Numbered from the stretch's first letter, positions 18,550 through 29,107 are shown. The stretch: DNA of 64,000 nt from Pseudomonas putida (GCF_016406145.1 NZ_CP066306.1:620001-684000); one strand, 5' to 3'. The notes: generated by a model from the letters alone, not told the origin. Numbers and translations: made by a program.

Positions 18550-19200
18550 TCAGGCTGGCACAGCTTCCAGCTCTACCATCGCCTCACGGCAGCGTGCCAG
18601 CTCTGCGATGGTCAGCACCGGCAGATTGTACTGGCGAGCATACACCGCCACCTGCTCGCCGCGGGCCATGCTGCCGTCGGGGTTCATCAGCTCGCATAGC
18701 ACCGCTGCCGGGCGCAGGCCCGCCAGGCGAGCCAGGTCCACCGAGCCTTCGGTATGGCCGCGACGGGTCAGCACCCCACCATCACGCGCCCGCAGCGGGA
18801 ACACGTGGCCGGGGCTGACGATGTGCCGTTGCTGCGCCGTCGAGCGCAGCGCTGCTTCGATGGTGGTGATGCGGTCCTGGGCGCTAACGCCGGTGCTCAC
18901 ACCTTCTGCCGCTTCGATGGTCACGGTGAAGCCGGTGCCATGGCGAGCCTGGTTGTTCGGCACCATCGGTGCCAGTTGCAGGGCATCGACGGTGGCTTCG
19001 TCCAGGCACAGGCAGACGATGCCGCTGCAATCGCGAATCATCAGGGCCATGGTCTGCAACGACAGGTTTTCGGCGGCGGCAACGATGTCCGCTTCGTCCT
19101 CGCGGTCGTCATCGTCGAGCAGCAGCACGGGGCGGCCGGCCTGGAAGGCGGCGATGGCAGCGGACACATTGGGGAATTGCTGGTGATGCATGGGGGACAT
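18550..19200 (-). CDS. ribB: Stand-alone 3,4-dihydroxy-2-butanone-4-phosphate synthase, FMN-riboswitch controlled
   Basis: 216-aa monofunctional DHBP synthase, a second copy beside the N-terminal domain of RibBA. Active-site stretches: LLLDDDDREDEADIVAAAEN, GTGFTVTIEAAEGVSTGVSA, SPGHVFPLRARDGGVLTRRG with HTEGSVDLARLAG. ATG 19200 follows AGGAG at about ten bases; a longer reading would run back through the riboswitch and is rejected. Expression should fall when FMN is plentiful, unlike the main rib operon, which has no riboswitch. Confidence 0.96.
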   Translation of the reverse strand: MSPMHHQQFPNVSAAIAAFQAGRPVLLLDDDDREDEADIVAAAENLSLQTMALMIRDCSGIVCLCLDEATVDALQLAPMVPNNQARHGTGFTVTIEAAEGVSTGVSAQDRITTIEAALRSTAQQRHIVSPGHVFPLRARDGGVLTRRGHTEGSVDLARLAGLRPAAVLCELMNPDGSMARGEQVAVYARQYNLPVLTIAELARCREAMVELEAVPA

Positions 19201-19242
19201 GAAACGCTCCTCGTGAATGATCGATGAACGTCTCGGGGCGAA

Positions 19243-19279
19243 CAAAATGCGCGCGCAAGGGCGCCCGAATGGCCCTTGC
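19243..19279 (-). terminator. Attenuator hairpin of the FMN riboswitch
   Basis: On the minus strand GCAAGGGC pairs with GCCCTTGC (8-bp perfect stem, 19255-19279) and is followed by GCGCGCATTTTGTT. It lies between the aptamer and the ribB start, so it can be the ligand-controlled intrinsic terminator. Confidence 0.7.
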
Positions 19280-19285
19280 CTGACG

Positions 19286-19420
19286 CCTTCTTTCATCCGG
19301 ACTATGACCGTCGGCTCTGGAGTCGCACCAGATCTGCTGACCCCCGGCATGGCCGGGGCGCTCGCGGGCTTATCTTTCGATTTACCGCCGGTGGGGACTT
19401 TCACCCCGCCCTGAAGACCG
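19286..19420 (-). promoter_or_regulatory. FMN riboswitch (RFN element)
   Basis: Read on the minus strand, it has the conserved RFN blocks in order: AGGGCGGGGTGAAAGTCCCC, ACCGGCGGTAAA, AGCCCGCGAGCG, a variable GC hairpin, GGTCAGCAGATCTGGTG, GACTCCAGAGCCGACGGTCA and AGTCCGGATGAAAGAAGG. All junction sequences of the FMN aptamer are present. Located 86-220 bases before the stand-alone ribB start. Confidence 0.97.
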
Positions 19421-19514
19421 GGCAAGCATACCGCACAGTGCCACCCTGCTGACAAGCCGATGATCTGCGACCTTTGGCGTATCAGGGGTGACAGGCGTGA
19501 TGGAACGCGCAGGT

Positions 19515-21833
<2,319 letters not shown>

Positions 21834-21834
<1 letters not shown>

Positions 21835-22526
21835 CACAAGTTTTCCGTGTCGACCAGGATGTACCCTTGGCCACGTACGGCCTGTATCTGCACATGCTGG
21901 GCACCGATATCGGCCAGCTTGCGGCGCAGGTTGCACACATGCACGTCCAGCCCACGGTCCAGGCGGGTGTAGGCGCGGTGCAATACGGTCTGGTAGAGGA
22001 ATGCTTTGCTCAAGGCCTCGCCGGGGTGGGCGCTCAAGGTGGCCAGCAAGCGAAACTCAGAGGCAGTGAGGCCGGCAGCCTTGCCGTGGTGAATGACATC
22101 CTGATGGTCCTGGTCGAGCATTACCTTGCCGGTTTCGATTGGTGCCGCCGGCCTGCGGTCAAAGGCCACCCGGCGCATCAGAGCATCGACCCGCGCGTCC
22201 AGCTCCGCCAGGCTGAAGGGCTTGGGCAGGTAGTCGTCGGCCCCGCGGGTAAAGCCACTGATGCGGTCCTGCTCGGCCCCCAGCGCCGACATCAGCATCA
22301 CCGGAACTGCCTGCTGGCGGCGCAACTCGTCGAGCAGGCTAAGGCCGTCCAGGCCTGGCAGCATGATGTCCAGCAACACCAGATCGAAGCCATTGTGTTG
22401 CACCGCGTTCAACGCCTGAGGGCCGGTGGCGCAGGCGTTGACCACAAAGCCCCGGTTGAGGAAGTGGCGCTGGAGGTCCTCACGCAGGCGTGGGTCATCT
22501 TCGACGAGCAGGAGTGAGGTTGGCAT
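21834..22526 (-). CDS. OmpR-family response regulator (PfeR-like)
   Basis: 230-aa regulator: receiver domain (LLVEDDPRLREDL, phospho-acceptor Asp53 in LVLLDIMLPGLDG, Lys in YLPKPFSLAEL) and a C-terminal winged helix (GLTASEFRLLATLSAHPGEA ... DVHVCNLRRKLADIG ... VRGQGYILV). Cognate partner of the kinase translated immediately after. Divergent from the siderophore receptor gene, its probable target, with a Fur-like site overlapping the start region. Confidence 0.92.
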
Positions 22527-22536
22527 TGATAGTCTT

Positions 22537-22553
22537 GAATGAGAATTCGTATC
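22537..22553 (-). promoter_or_regulatory. Candidate Fur box upstream of the response regulator
   Basis: GAATGAGAATTCGTATC (plus strand) matches 12 of 17 positions of the classical Fur consensus by eye and ends 11 bases before the regulator ATG. It would repress the two-component operon under iron sufficiency. Not tested with a matrix. Confidence 0.5.
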
Positions 22554-22719
22554 AGTTGGCGATCATCCCATTGCAGGCAGGGGAAGGGCAATCGCCCCGT
22601 GCCGGGCGTAAGTGTTAAGAAGGTTAATCCTGCTGCACCCCTAGTTTTCGTCCGGTATCGTTCGCAAAAAGCAATGTGTTTCGTTTGCGATTAAATATCA
22701 TTTGGGCGAAAGGTGTATC

Positions 22720-24894
22720 ATGAGCGGTTTCAAAGGTGTGGGAAGCCCCCGACGGGTGCGGGGCTGGCTGATGCTGGGGTTGTTGGCGCCGTTTTCTTTG
22801 TCGGCACTGGCCGAAACGGTCGCCAGTGAGGTTGCTGCGGACAGCTCGCTCGACCTGCCGGCGCTGACCATCGAAGGCAACCGCCTGTACGACATGCTGC
22901 CTTCGGAAGAAACCGGCGGTTACAGCGTCGACGCTGCCACGGTGGGCACCAAGACCCCAGCGTCGCTCAAGGAAATACCGCAGTCGGTCACCGTCTACAC
23001 CCAGGACTACGTCAAAGACCGCCAGTTCGTGCACCTCGATGACCTGGCCAAGTACACCGCGGGCCTGCGAACCCTGACCAACGACAGCGGGCGGTCGTCG
23101 ATCTATGCCCGTGGTTACGAGTACAGCGAGTTCAACATCGACGGCCTGCCGGCGCCCATGGCCAGTATTTTTGGCACCGTGCCGTCGCTGGCGGCATTCG
23201 ACCGCGTGGAGATCATGCGCGGCCCGGCGGGGTTGTTCAGCAGCACCAGCGAGCTTGGCGGTATCGTCAACATGGTGCGTAAGCGCCCGACCGCCGAGTT
23301 TCAGGGCCACGTCGAAGCCAGCTACGGCACCTGGGACACTAACCACGAAGAAATCGACCTGAGCGGGCCGCTGGATGATGCAGGCCGGGTGCGCGGGCGA
23401 TTCGTTGCAGCGCGTGACGACACCAATGGTGAAGTGGACTACAACGCCAATACCAGCAACAGCTACTACGGCGCGCTGGACATCGACCTTGATGACGACA
23501 CCCAGCTGTCATTCGGCCTGATCCACGAAGTGAAGAACATCACCCCGCACAACGGCTACCCGGCAACGCTGTCTGGTGAGGTCCCCGATTTCAGCCATTC
23601 GAAGTTCCTTGGCGCTGACTGGAACTACTTCGACGGCAAGACCACCGACCTGGTTGCTGAGTTGACGCACCGCTTTGACAACGGTGGTTATGGCCGTATC
23701 GCCGCCCGTGGCTCGCACCGCGACACCAACTACCTCTATGCCTTCACTGCGACCAATGCCACCACCGGTGCCAACTCCGAGCGTGCCAGTGCCCGGGACT
23801 TCACCCAGGATACCTATTCGCTGGACGCCAGCTACAGCCAGCCGTTCGAAACCTTCGGCCAGGTCAGCGAATTCGTGGTAGGCACTGACTACAAGAACTA
23901 CGACACCGAGTACCTCAACGGCACCACCAACCTGGGGGCCATCAACGTCAGCAGCTACTCGCCGACCCAGTTCGCCAAGCCGTCACCGAACTACAGCACC
24001 GAAACCGGCATGCAGGAGGAAGAGTACGGCCTGTACTCCAAGGTCACCTTCCGTCCGGTCGAGCGTTTGGCGCTGATTGCTGGTGGCCGCTTCAGCTGGT
24101 ATCGCGGTGATTTCTACACCACTACCCTGAGCACTGCTTCGACTGTCGATGACAACAAACGCGTGGATGGACGCTTCACGCCGTACGGTGGGGTGGTCTA
24201 CGACCTGACTGATAGCCATGCGCTGTATGCCAGCTATTCGCAGGTATTCAAGCCGCAGTCAGACACCGACAGCAATGGCCGTGTGCTCAAACCCCGTGAA
24301 GGCGAGCAGTATGAGTTCGGCCTCAAGAGCAGTTACTTTGGCGGCGACCTCAATACGCGTGTCTCGGTGTTCCGATTGACCGATGAGAACCGCGCCAGCA
24401 CCGAATACGATGAAGATGGTGTAGACACCGGTTTCTCCGTGGCATCGGGCAAGACGCGCGTGAAGGGTGCCGAAGTGGAAGTCAGCGGCAAGCTGACGCC
24501 GAACTGGGAGCTGCTGGCGGGCTACACCTGGATGGAAACCGAAACCCTCGACGGTGATGCCGAAACCACCTTCTTCATCATGCCGCGCAACCAGGCGTCG
24601 CTGTGGAGCAAGTACACCATCAGCCGAGGGCCTTTGACCGGGCTGGCCATTGGTGGCGGCGTCTCGGCGATGAGCAACTTCTATTCCGAGAGCGGCGGCG
24701 TGCGCATCGATGCGCCGGGTTACGCCACGGTGGATGCGATGCTGTCGTACCCGGTCACCTCGAAGCTGACGGCCACCTTTAACGTCAACAACTTGTTCGA
24801 CCGCGATTACCTGTCGCGGGTGGGGTCGACTTCGACGTTCAACTTCTATGGGCCTTCGCGCAGCATGATGGTTGGTGCACGTTACGATTTCTGA
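22720..24894 (+). CDS. TonB-dependent siderophore receptor (TIGR01783-like)
   Basis: 724-aa outer-membrane ferric-siderophore receptor. A long signal region (residues 1-31, ending LSALAET) leads to the plug with LKEIPQSVTVYTQDYV, SSIYARGYEYSEFNIDGLPA and FDRVEIMRGPAGLFSSTSEL, then a 22-strand barrel ending GARYDF with terminal Phe. The plug looks like FhuE/FoxA/FpvA-type hydroxamate or mixed siderophore receptors rather than PfeA. There is no N-terminal signalling (STN) domain, consistent with regulation by the divergent two-component system instead of an anti-sigma relay. ATG 22720 has AAGG upstream. Confidence 0.92.
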   Translation: MSGFKGVGSPRRVRGWLMLGLLAPFSLSALAETVASEVAADSSLDLPALTIEGNRLYDMLPSEETGGYSVDAATVGTKTPASLKEIPQSVTVYTQDYVKDRQFVHLDDLAKYTAGLRTLTNDSGRSSIYARGYEYSEFNIDGLPAPMASIFGTVPSLAAFDRVEIMRGPAGLFSSTSELGGIVNMVRKRPTAEFQGHVEASYGTWDTNHEEIDLSGPLDDAGRVRGRFVAARDDTNGEVDYNANTSNSYYGALDIDLDDDTQLSFGLIHEVKNITPHNGYPATLSGEVPDFSHSKFLGADWNYFDGKTTDLVAELTHRFDNGGYGRIAARGSHRDTNYLYAFTATNATTGANSERASARDFTQDTYSLDASYSQPFETFGQVSEFVVGTDYKNYDTEYLNGTTNLGAINVSSYSPTQFAKPSPNYSTETGMQEEEYGLYSKVTFRPVERLALIAGGRFSWYRGDFYTTTLSTASTVDDNKRVDGRFTPYGGVVYDLTDSHALYASYSQVFKPQSDTDSNGRVLKPREGEQYEFGLKSSYFGGDLNTRVSVFRLTDENRASTEYDEDGVDTGFSVASGKTRVKGAEVEVSGKLTPNWELLAGYTWMETETLDGDAETTFFIMPRNQASLWSKYTISRGPLTGLAIGGGVSAMSNFYSESGGVRIDAPGYATVDAMLSYPVTSKLTATFNVNNLFDRDYLSRVGSTSTFNFYGPSRSMMVGARYDF

Positions 24895-25081
24895 CGTATT
24901 TTTCAGGCAATATTCAGTTTTTTACCGTTGCTTGTAGTCCATTTCTGAAATAGCTTGCTACCGCCTTTTCGGCATTGTGCTGCTTTTCTCTGCGGCCTAG
25001 TCTGGGCCCGTCGTTGCCAAATCAGCGACCGGGCCTGCAAGCCCGCAGACGAATCCCAGCGCTATCCGAGGTGCCTAGTGT

Positions 25082-25231
25082 CGGCAGCTTCGGCCAATGG
25101 TGGCTGCGTGCTGGAGATCTTCGGATCTGCCGGTTTTCGTCTGTCCGGTCTTGCAGACCTGCACGTAGCCGCCACCCATCAAATGCAAGTGATGTCGTGG
25201 TGGTCCATCAGTACACAGACGAGATTCCATC
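25082..25231 (+). promoter_or_regulatory. Structured 5' leader of a small ORF (candidate cis-regulatory RNA)
   Basis: The 337-base gap 24895-25231 holds no convincing gene. Its second half folds: CGGCAG (25082-25087) can pair with CTGCCG (25127-25132), enclosing a perfect AGATC-TTCG-GATCT tetraloop hairpin (25115-25128); GGTCT-TGC-AGACC forms another (25147-25159), followed by a GCCGCCACCCATC segment. The rest (24895-25081) is AT-richer with no feature I can name. Confidence 0.4.
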
Positions 25232-25474
25232 ATGTTAAAAATTGTCCCCGATCCGCCCCACGATTCCCATTCCCTTGAAGACACCCTGATCCAGGCCACG
25301 GACTATGCGCTGTGCGCCACGACTGTGGTGCACCAGGCGCTGCTATTGCACCCCAAGTCCCCGGCATCGATCTTGATGATGACCTCGCTGCATGAAATGG
25401 AGGCGCTACGGGTTTTGCTCGAATCGGCGCTGATCCAGGTGCAGATGCCCACAGGCCCTCGGACCTTGCATTAA
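25232..25474 (+). CDS. Small Pseudomonas-type protein (DUF6124/DUF3077-like, uncertain)
   Basis: 80 aa: starts MLKIVPDPPHDSHSLEDTLI and is predicted mostly helical (TDYALCATTVVHQALLLH, SLHEMEALRVLLESALIQVQ). No signal peptide or membrane span. The N-terminal K-x-x-P-x-PP motif resembles small proteins common in Pseudomonas and annotated as DUF6124 or DUF3077; the family link is from memory and unsure. A clear ATG follows a long folded leader, which suggests post-transcriptional control. Function unknown. Confidence 0.6.
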   Translation: MLKIVPDPPHDSHSLEDTLIQATDYALCATTVVHQALLLHPKSPASILMMTSLHEMEALRVLLESALIQVQMPTGPRTLH

Positions 25475-25531
25475 GCCTTAAATGATCTGCCGCCTGAGCA
25501 GGCCCACAGGGTTCAGCAGCGCTGCGGGCAT

Positions 25532-25564
25532 TGTAGGAGCCGGCTTGCCGGCGATGAGGCCAGG
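25532..25564. repeat. Single REP element
   Basis: TGTAGGAGCCGGCTTGCCGG... followed by CGATGAGGCCAGG, the common P. putida REP form with the GCCGGC-TT-GCCGGC dyad, located between two small ORFs. Confidence 0.75.
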
Positions 25565-25589
25565 CCGGGCAGCGGAAATTTCAAGGAGT

Positions 25590-25712
25590 TTGAGCAATGA
25601 CCACTCACACGACCAGATGGATGAGAAACCCATGATGATCTGGGCTTCGCATTACCTCAGTGCCATGGCCAAGGCGCTGATGGATGATGCCGAACTGGGC
25701 ATGATGCATTAA
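25590..25712 (+). CDS. Very small ORF, possibly a truncated DUF3077-like protein
   Basis: From TTG 25590 this encodes 40 aa beginning MSNDHSHDQMDEKPMMIW and ending in a helix IWASHYLSAMAKALMDDAEL, which recalls the C-terminal helix of DUF3077-like proteins (tentative). AAGGAG at 25583-25588 is too close to the TTG but well placed for ATG 25597 in another frame, which encodes only 12 residues. An in-frame ATG at 25617 would give 31 residues. Could be a remnant, a frame-shifted gene or a short peptide. Confidence 0.35.
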   Translation: MSNDHSHDQMDEKPMMIWASHYLSAMAKALMDDAELGMMH

Positions 25713-25720
25713 GGGCAGGC

Positions 25721-25747
25721 ATTAAAAAGCCGGCTTGTGGCCGGCTT
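25721..25747 (-). terminator. Intrinsic terminator for the HTH regulator
   Basis: On the minus strand AAGCCGGC pairs with GCCGGCTT (8-bp stem, 5-base loop) and is followed by TTTTTAAT counting the stem-end Ts. It lies about 200 bases past the regulator stop, and could also end the small ORF transcript on the plus strand. Confidence 0.65.
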
Positions 25748-25950
25748 CTCGGGGACGCTTCCGGCTAATTTATGGTAAGCCGCAACCGCCTTAACTGTGT
25801 GGCCATCAAGGGCCTGAAAGAGATGGCGAACGTTCGTGTGAAACGTTGCCGAGCCCTCTGGACTGCGGCTTGCGCCGGTCGGGGCTGAATGTGGCGCGTA
25901 GCATACAAGGGCCTGCTCAGGATGCCCAGCAAAAAATGGCACAGGGTGTT

Positions 25951-26652
25951 TCATTCGGGGCGTTGCTGGCAAAAATGCGACCAGTGGAATACCCAGCCGA
26001 GTATCTTCAAGTGCTGTGCCTGGCGTTGGGCGGGGGTAAAACGTTCCACGGTGTAGTTGCGCCTGTCATGGCTGTGCAGGCACAGGGTGCCCTTGTGGCC
26101 GAGGCTGAGGCTGTTCACCCTGAGGGTGCCATTGTGCAGCAGGGCATAGGTTTCACCGTCCTTGACCTGTGTCTGGCTGACGTCAATGGCCAGTATCGCG
26201 TCGCGTGGCACCAACGGCGTCATGTTTTGGTTTGGCATGGCCAGGCAGACGACATTTTCTGTTGCCACGCCCAAGGCTTGCAGCGCTTCAATCGGGAGTT
26301 GCAGGTATTTGCCGTCGAGAGCCACGAGCTTGCCGTCGTGCACTTGCTGAAACGGCACCTGCAAGAGCCGGGTAGCCTGTGTCGACAGCGAGGATGGCGA
26401 ATTATCCGAGGCGGGCGGCAGGGCACAGCTGTGCAGGATCGAGCTGGGGTGTTTGGGGCCTTCGCCACAGCGTAGCCAGCGCCGGTGCACGCAGAACAGA
26501 TCGGCCAGTTCGTCCAGGCGAGCCAGGGGAACGCCGCGCTTGAACCAGTTGTTGATGTGCTGGGGCGTCACACCGCGCTGGGCGGCGAAGTCGGAAGAGG
26601 TCAGGCCACACTCGTGGAGGAGGGCCTTGAGGCGGTCACCGGAGGTTTTCAT
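25951..26652 (-). CDS. HTH regulator with inactive S24 (LexA/CI-like) domain
   Basis: 233 aa. The N-terminal helix-turn-helix (SSDFAAQRGVTPQHINNWFK, residues 19-38) is of the CI/Xre type. The C-terminal half aligns with the S24 autoprotease fold of LexA and CI repressors (VPRDAILAIDVSQTQVKDGE). However, the catalytic Ser of the G-x-S-M motif is Asn143 (NQNM) and the Lys of the V-K-R-L motif is Asn180 (RVNSL), so RecA-stimulated self-cleavage is not expected. No phage genes adjoin. The fold may serve for dimerisation or ligand sensing. ATG 26652 has GGAGG upstream. Confidence 0.85.
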   Translation of the reverse strand: MKTSGDRLKALLHECGLTSSDFAAQRGVTPQHINNWFKRGVPLARLDELADLFCVHRRWLRCGEGPKHPSSILHSCALPPASDNSPSSLSTQATRLLQVPFQQVHDGKLVALDGKYLQLPIEALQALGVATENVVCLAMPNQNMTPLVPRDAILAIDVSQTQVKDGETYALLHNGTLRVNSLSLGHKGTLCLHSHDRRNYTVERFTPAQRQAQHLKILGWVFHWSHFCQQRPE

Positions 26653-26784
26653 GCAGCCGAGTGTAGCGGCGCTGTGCCAGTAGGGATATGAACCGGGTGT
26701 TGACGTGATGTGTACGAAAAACGCCTAACGGTAGGACGCTGGATTAGGACTGCGTAGGATTTTTTACCATTGCAGCGCGCACAC

Positions 26785-26810
26785 AAAAAAGCCCCGCCGA
26801 AGCGGGGCTT
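26785..26810 (-). terminator. Rho-independent terminator of ppa
   Basis: On the minus strand GCCCCGC-TTCG-GCGGGGC (7-bp stem with TTCG loop) is followed by six T. It begins 14 bases after the ppa stop. Confidence 0.92.
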
Positions 26811-26823
26811 GGTGCAACCGGTA

Positions 26824-27351
26824 TCAGCCCTTGTAGGCAGCGACCGATTTGGTGATCGCGGCGCGGGCGGCGTCGGCGCCTTCCCAGCCTTCGATCTTGA
26901 CCCACTTGCCCTTCTCGAGATCTTTGTAGTTCGCGAAGAAGTGCTCGATCTGCTGAATCAGCAGTGCTGGCAGGTCGGTGTATTCCTTCACGTCAACGTA
27001 CAGCTGCGACAGCTTGTCGTGCGGAACAGCGATGACCTTGGCGTCGCCGCCGCCGTCGTCGGTCATGTTCAGAACGCCGACTGGGCGAGCGCGGATGACC
27101 GAACCTGGGGCGACCGGGTAAGGCGTAACCACCAGCACGTCCAGCGGATCACCGTCGTCGGCCAGGGTGTTCGGGATGAAGCCGTAGTTGGCCGGGTAGA
27201 ACATCGGGGTAGCCATGAAGCGGTCGACGAACAGGGTATCGCTGTCCTTGTCGATTTCGTACTTGATCGGCGCGTGGTTGGCCGGGATCTCGATGGCGAC
27301 GTAGATGTCGTTCGGCAGGTCTTTGCCAGCCGGAATCTTGCTGTAGCTCAT
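26824..27351 (-). CDS. ppa: Inorganic pyrophosphatase, family I
   Basis: 175-aa cytosolic enzyme hydrolysing pyrophosphate to drive biosynthesis. Signature [16 protein letters not shown] (catalytic Asp cluster) plus [20 protein letters not shown] and [20 protein letters not shown]. Full-length family I type. Its own terminator lies downstream and a -10 TATAAT about 40 bases upstream, so it is a single-gene unit. Confidence 0.97.
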
Positions 27352-27390
27352 TGGGCAGTGCCCCCGTGTTTGATCAAAAAAGTGGCGGCG

Positions 27391-27396
27391 ATTATA
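27391..27396 (-). promoter_or_regulatory. -10 element (TATAAT) for ppa
   Basis: Perfect TATAAT on the minus strand, 40 bases before the ppa ATG. No good -35 hexamer is visible at 16-18 bases. Confidence 0.45.
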
Positions 27397-27444
27397 GGCA
27401 CATTCGGCCTGGGCATGCCACGCCCGACCTGATGCGCGGGCGCA

Positions 27445-28260
27445 TCAGACGTGGCTTTCGCGGTAGTCAGGGTGTTCGGCCTGCAACCGCGTCAGGCGCG
27501 CCAGAGGGTCCTGGCGGTAGAACAGTGACAGTTGCCGGTACACCTGTGGATAAGCCTGCTGCAAGAGGTCGGGCGCGCTGAAGAAGTACTCGCTGGTGAC
27601 GGCAAAGAATTCAGCCGGGTTTTCGGCCGCATAAGGGTCGATGGCCGTTTGCGTTTCAGGGTCGGCGTCCAGCTGGCGGTTGAGGTCGTCATACGCCTGC
27701 TGCATGGCTGTGGCCCAGTCTTCAACCTGCATGTCGCTGTGCAGCGGTGGCAGGCCATTGGCATCGCCATTAAGCATGTCGAGCTTGTGTGCCAGCTCGT
27801 GGATCACCAGGTTGTAGGCTTCCCAGCCGCCGCTGGCCAGTACTCCGGCCCAGGCCATGATCACCGGGCCTTGCTGCCACGCCTCGCCGCTGTGTTCTCC
27901 ATCCCAGACATGCTCCACGCCACTGGCGTCGCGATGGCGCTGGGGGCTCTTGAAGTCGTCCGGGTAGAGGATGATCTCGTGAAAGCCCTGGTACCAGTTG
28001 AGGTCCCCAAGGTGCAACAGCGGTAGCTGGGCCTGGGCGGCGAGGAACAGCCGTTGCTGGTCATCCAGCTCGACGCCGGGCAAGGTGGTCAGGTGTTTGT
28101 CGAGCAGGAACAATATGCAGGCATCACGTAGCCGACGGTCTTCGTCGTCGCTGATGCCATCGAGCATTGGCAGGCGTTCACGGATCGCCTGCCATTGCTG
28201 CGGGTCGACCGGGTAGCGCGCCAACGTGCGCTTGCGCCGCCAGGCGCTGAAGGACCACAT
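27445..28260 (-). CDS. mtfA: Zinc metallopeptidase MtfA (DUF980 family)
   Basis: 271-aa soluble gluzincin-type peptidase. The HExxH motif is in LVIHELAHKLDMLNG (His154, Glu155, His158), with a downstream Glu in NPAEFFAVTSEYFF as the likely third zinc ligand. In E. coli MtfA binds the repressor Mlc and so affects ptsG; whether Pseudomonas uses it that way is unknown. ATG 28260 (MWSFSAWRRKR) is eight bases past the DedA-family stop, so the two are probably co-transcribed. Confidence 0.9.
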   Translation of the reverse strand: MWSFSAWRRKRTLARYPVDPQQWQAIRERLPMLDGISDDEDRRLRDACILFLLDKHLTTLPGVELDDQQRLFLAAQAQLPLLHLGDLNWYQGFHEIILYPDDFKSPQRHRDASGVEHVWDGEHSGEAWQQGPVIMAWAGVLASGGWEAYNLVIHELAHKLDMLNGDANGLPPLHSDMQVEDWATAMQQAYDDLNRQLDADPETQTAIDPYAAENPAEFFAVTSEYFFSAPDLLQQAYPQVYRQLSLFYRQDPLARLTRLQAEHPDYRESHV

Positions 28261-28268
28261 GGCGTTTG

Positions 28269-28916
28269 TCAGTGTGCCTTGGCGGTGCGGCCCAGGCGGC
28301 CGCGCAGCAGGCCCAGGACCATGGGTACCAGCGACAGGAAGATGATGCCGACCACCATCAGCGAAAGGTGCTGCTTGATGAATGGCACGTTGCCGAAGAA
28401 GTAGCCGAGGGTCACCAGGCCACCTACCCACAGCAGCGAGCCTGCAACGCTGAAGGCCAGGAAGCGCGGGTAATGCATGTGGGCGATGCCCGCGACGAAC
28501 GGCGCGAAGGTGCGCAGGATCGGCAGGAAGCGCGCCAGGGTCACGGTTTTGCCACCATGGCGTTCATAGAATTCATGGGTGCGCTGCAGGTAGTCGCGGC
28601 GGAAGATTTTCGAATCGGGTTTGTTGAACAGCCGTTCACCTGCCGTTCGCCCGATCACGTAATTGGTGCTGTCACCCATGATTGCCGCAGCCATCAGCAG
28701 GCCGGCCAGCAGCACCGGGTCCATGCCGCCACCTGCGGCCACGGCGCCGGCGATGAACAGCAGTGAGTCACCCGGCAGGAAGGGCATTACCACCAGGCCG
28801 GTCTCGCAGAAAATCACGGTGAACAGGATGGCGTAGATCCAGGGGCCGTAATTGGTGACCAGCAGATCAAGGTAGGCATCGAGATGCAGGATGAGGTCCA
28901 GCGGGTTGAAATCCAT
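28269..28916 (-). CDS. DedA-family membrane protein
   Basis: 215-aa inner-membrane protein with the VTT/SNARE-associated domain. Hallmarks: re-entrant FCETGLVVMPFLPGDSLLFIAG, GDSTNYVIGRTAGERLF, and ARFLPILRTFAPFVAGIAHM with membrane Arg/Pro residues essential in the family. DedA proteins flip lipid carriers (undecaprenyl phosphate, or phosphatidylethanolamine) and maintain proton-motive force. ATG 28916 is preferred (AGGTG before it) over GTG 28925. Confidence 0.9.
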   Translation of the reverse strand: MDFNPLDLILHLDAYLDLLVTNYGPWIYAILFTVIFCETGLVVMPFLPGDSLLFIAGAVAAGGGMDPVLLAGLLMAAAIMGDSTNYVIGRTAGERLFNKPDSKIFRRDYLQRTHEFYERHGGKTVTLARFLPILRTFAPFVAGIAHMHYPRFLAFSVAGSLLWVGGLVTLGYFFGNVPFIKQHLSLMVVGIIFLSLVPMVLGLLRGRLGRTAKAH

Positions 28917-29067
28917 GTACAGCACCTGTGTTCTTGACCCGCAGCTACGGGCGAGCGGACTTGCGGTAGGGTAAATTTTCAGACATGCCAGGGGCAGGCA
29001 TTATACGGCCAAGTCGCGAGGATGCCCGGAGAGTTTGTAGCGGGGGGTTACTGAGGGTGCCGGTACC

Positions 29068-29099
29068 GGCCCGATCGCCGGCCAGCCGGCGGTCGGGCC
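29068..29099. terminator. Strong stem-loop after the GNAT gene
   Basis: A 15-bp inverted repeat, GGCCCGATCGCCGGC and GCCGGCGGTCGGGCC with one mismatch and a 2-base spacer, lies nine bases after the acetyltransferase stop (minus strand). No T-run, so it may be a Rho-assisted terminator or 3' stabiliser. Confidence 0.55.
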
Positions 29100-29107
29100 A
29101 GTACTGA

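Noticed and set aside
22680..22715. Third Fur box directly before the siderophore receptor
   Set aside because: Only an ATATCATTT fragment resembles the consensus; match too weak to list as a site.
24955..25231. Overlapping open frames of 85-107 codons in the leader region
   Set aside because: No ribosome sites, frames overlap each other, and the DNA shows RNA-like hairpins rather than coding bias.
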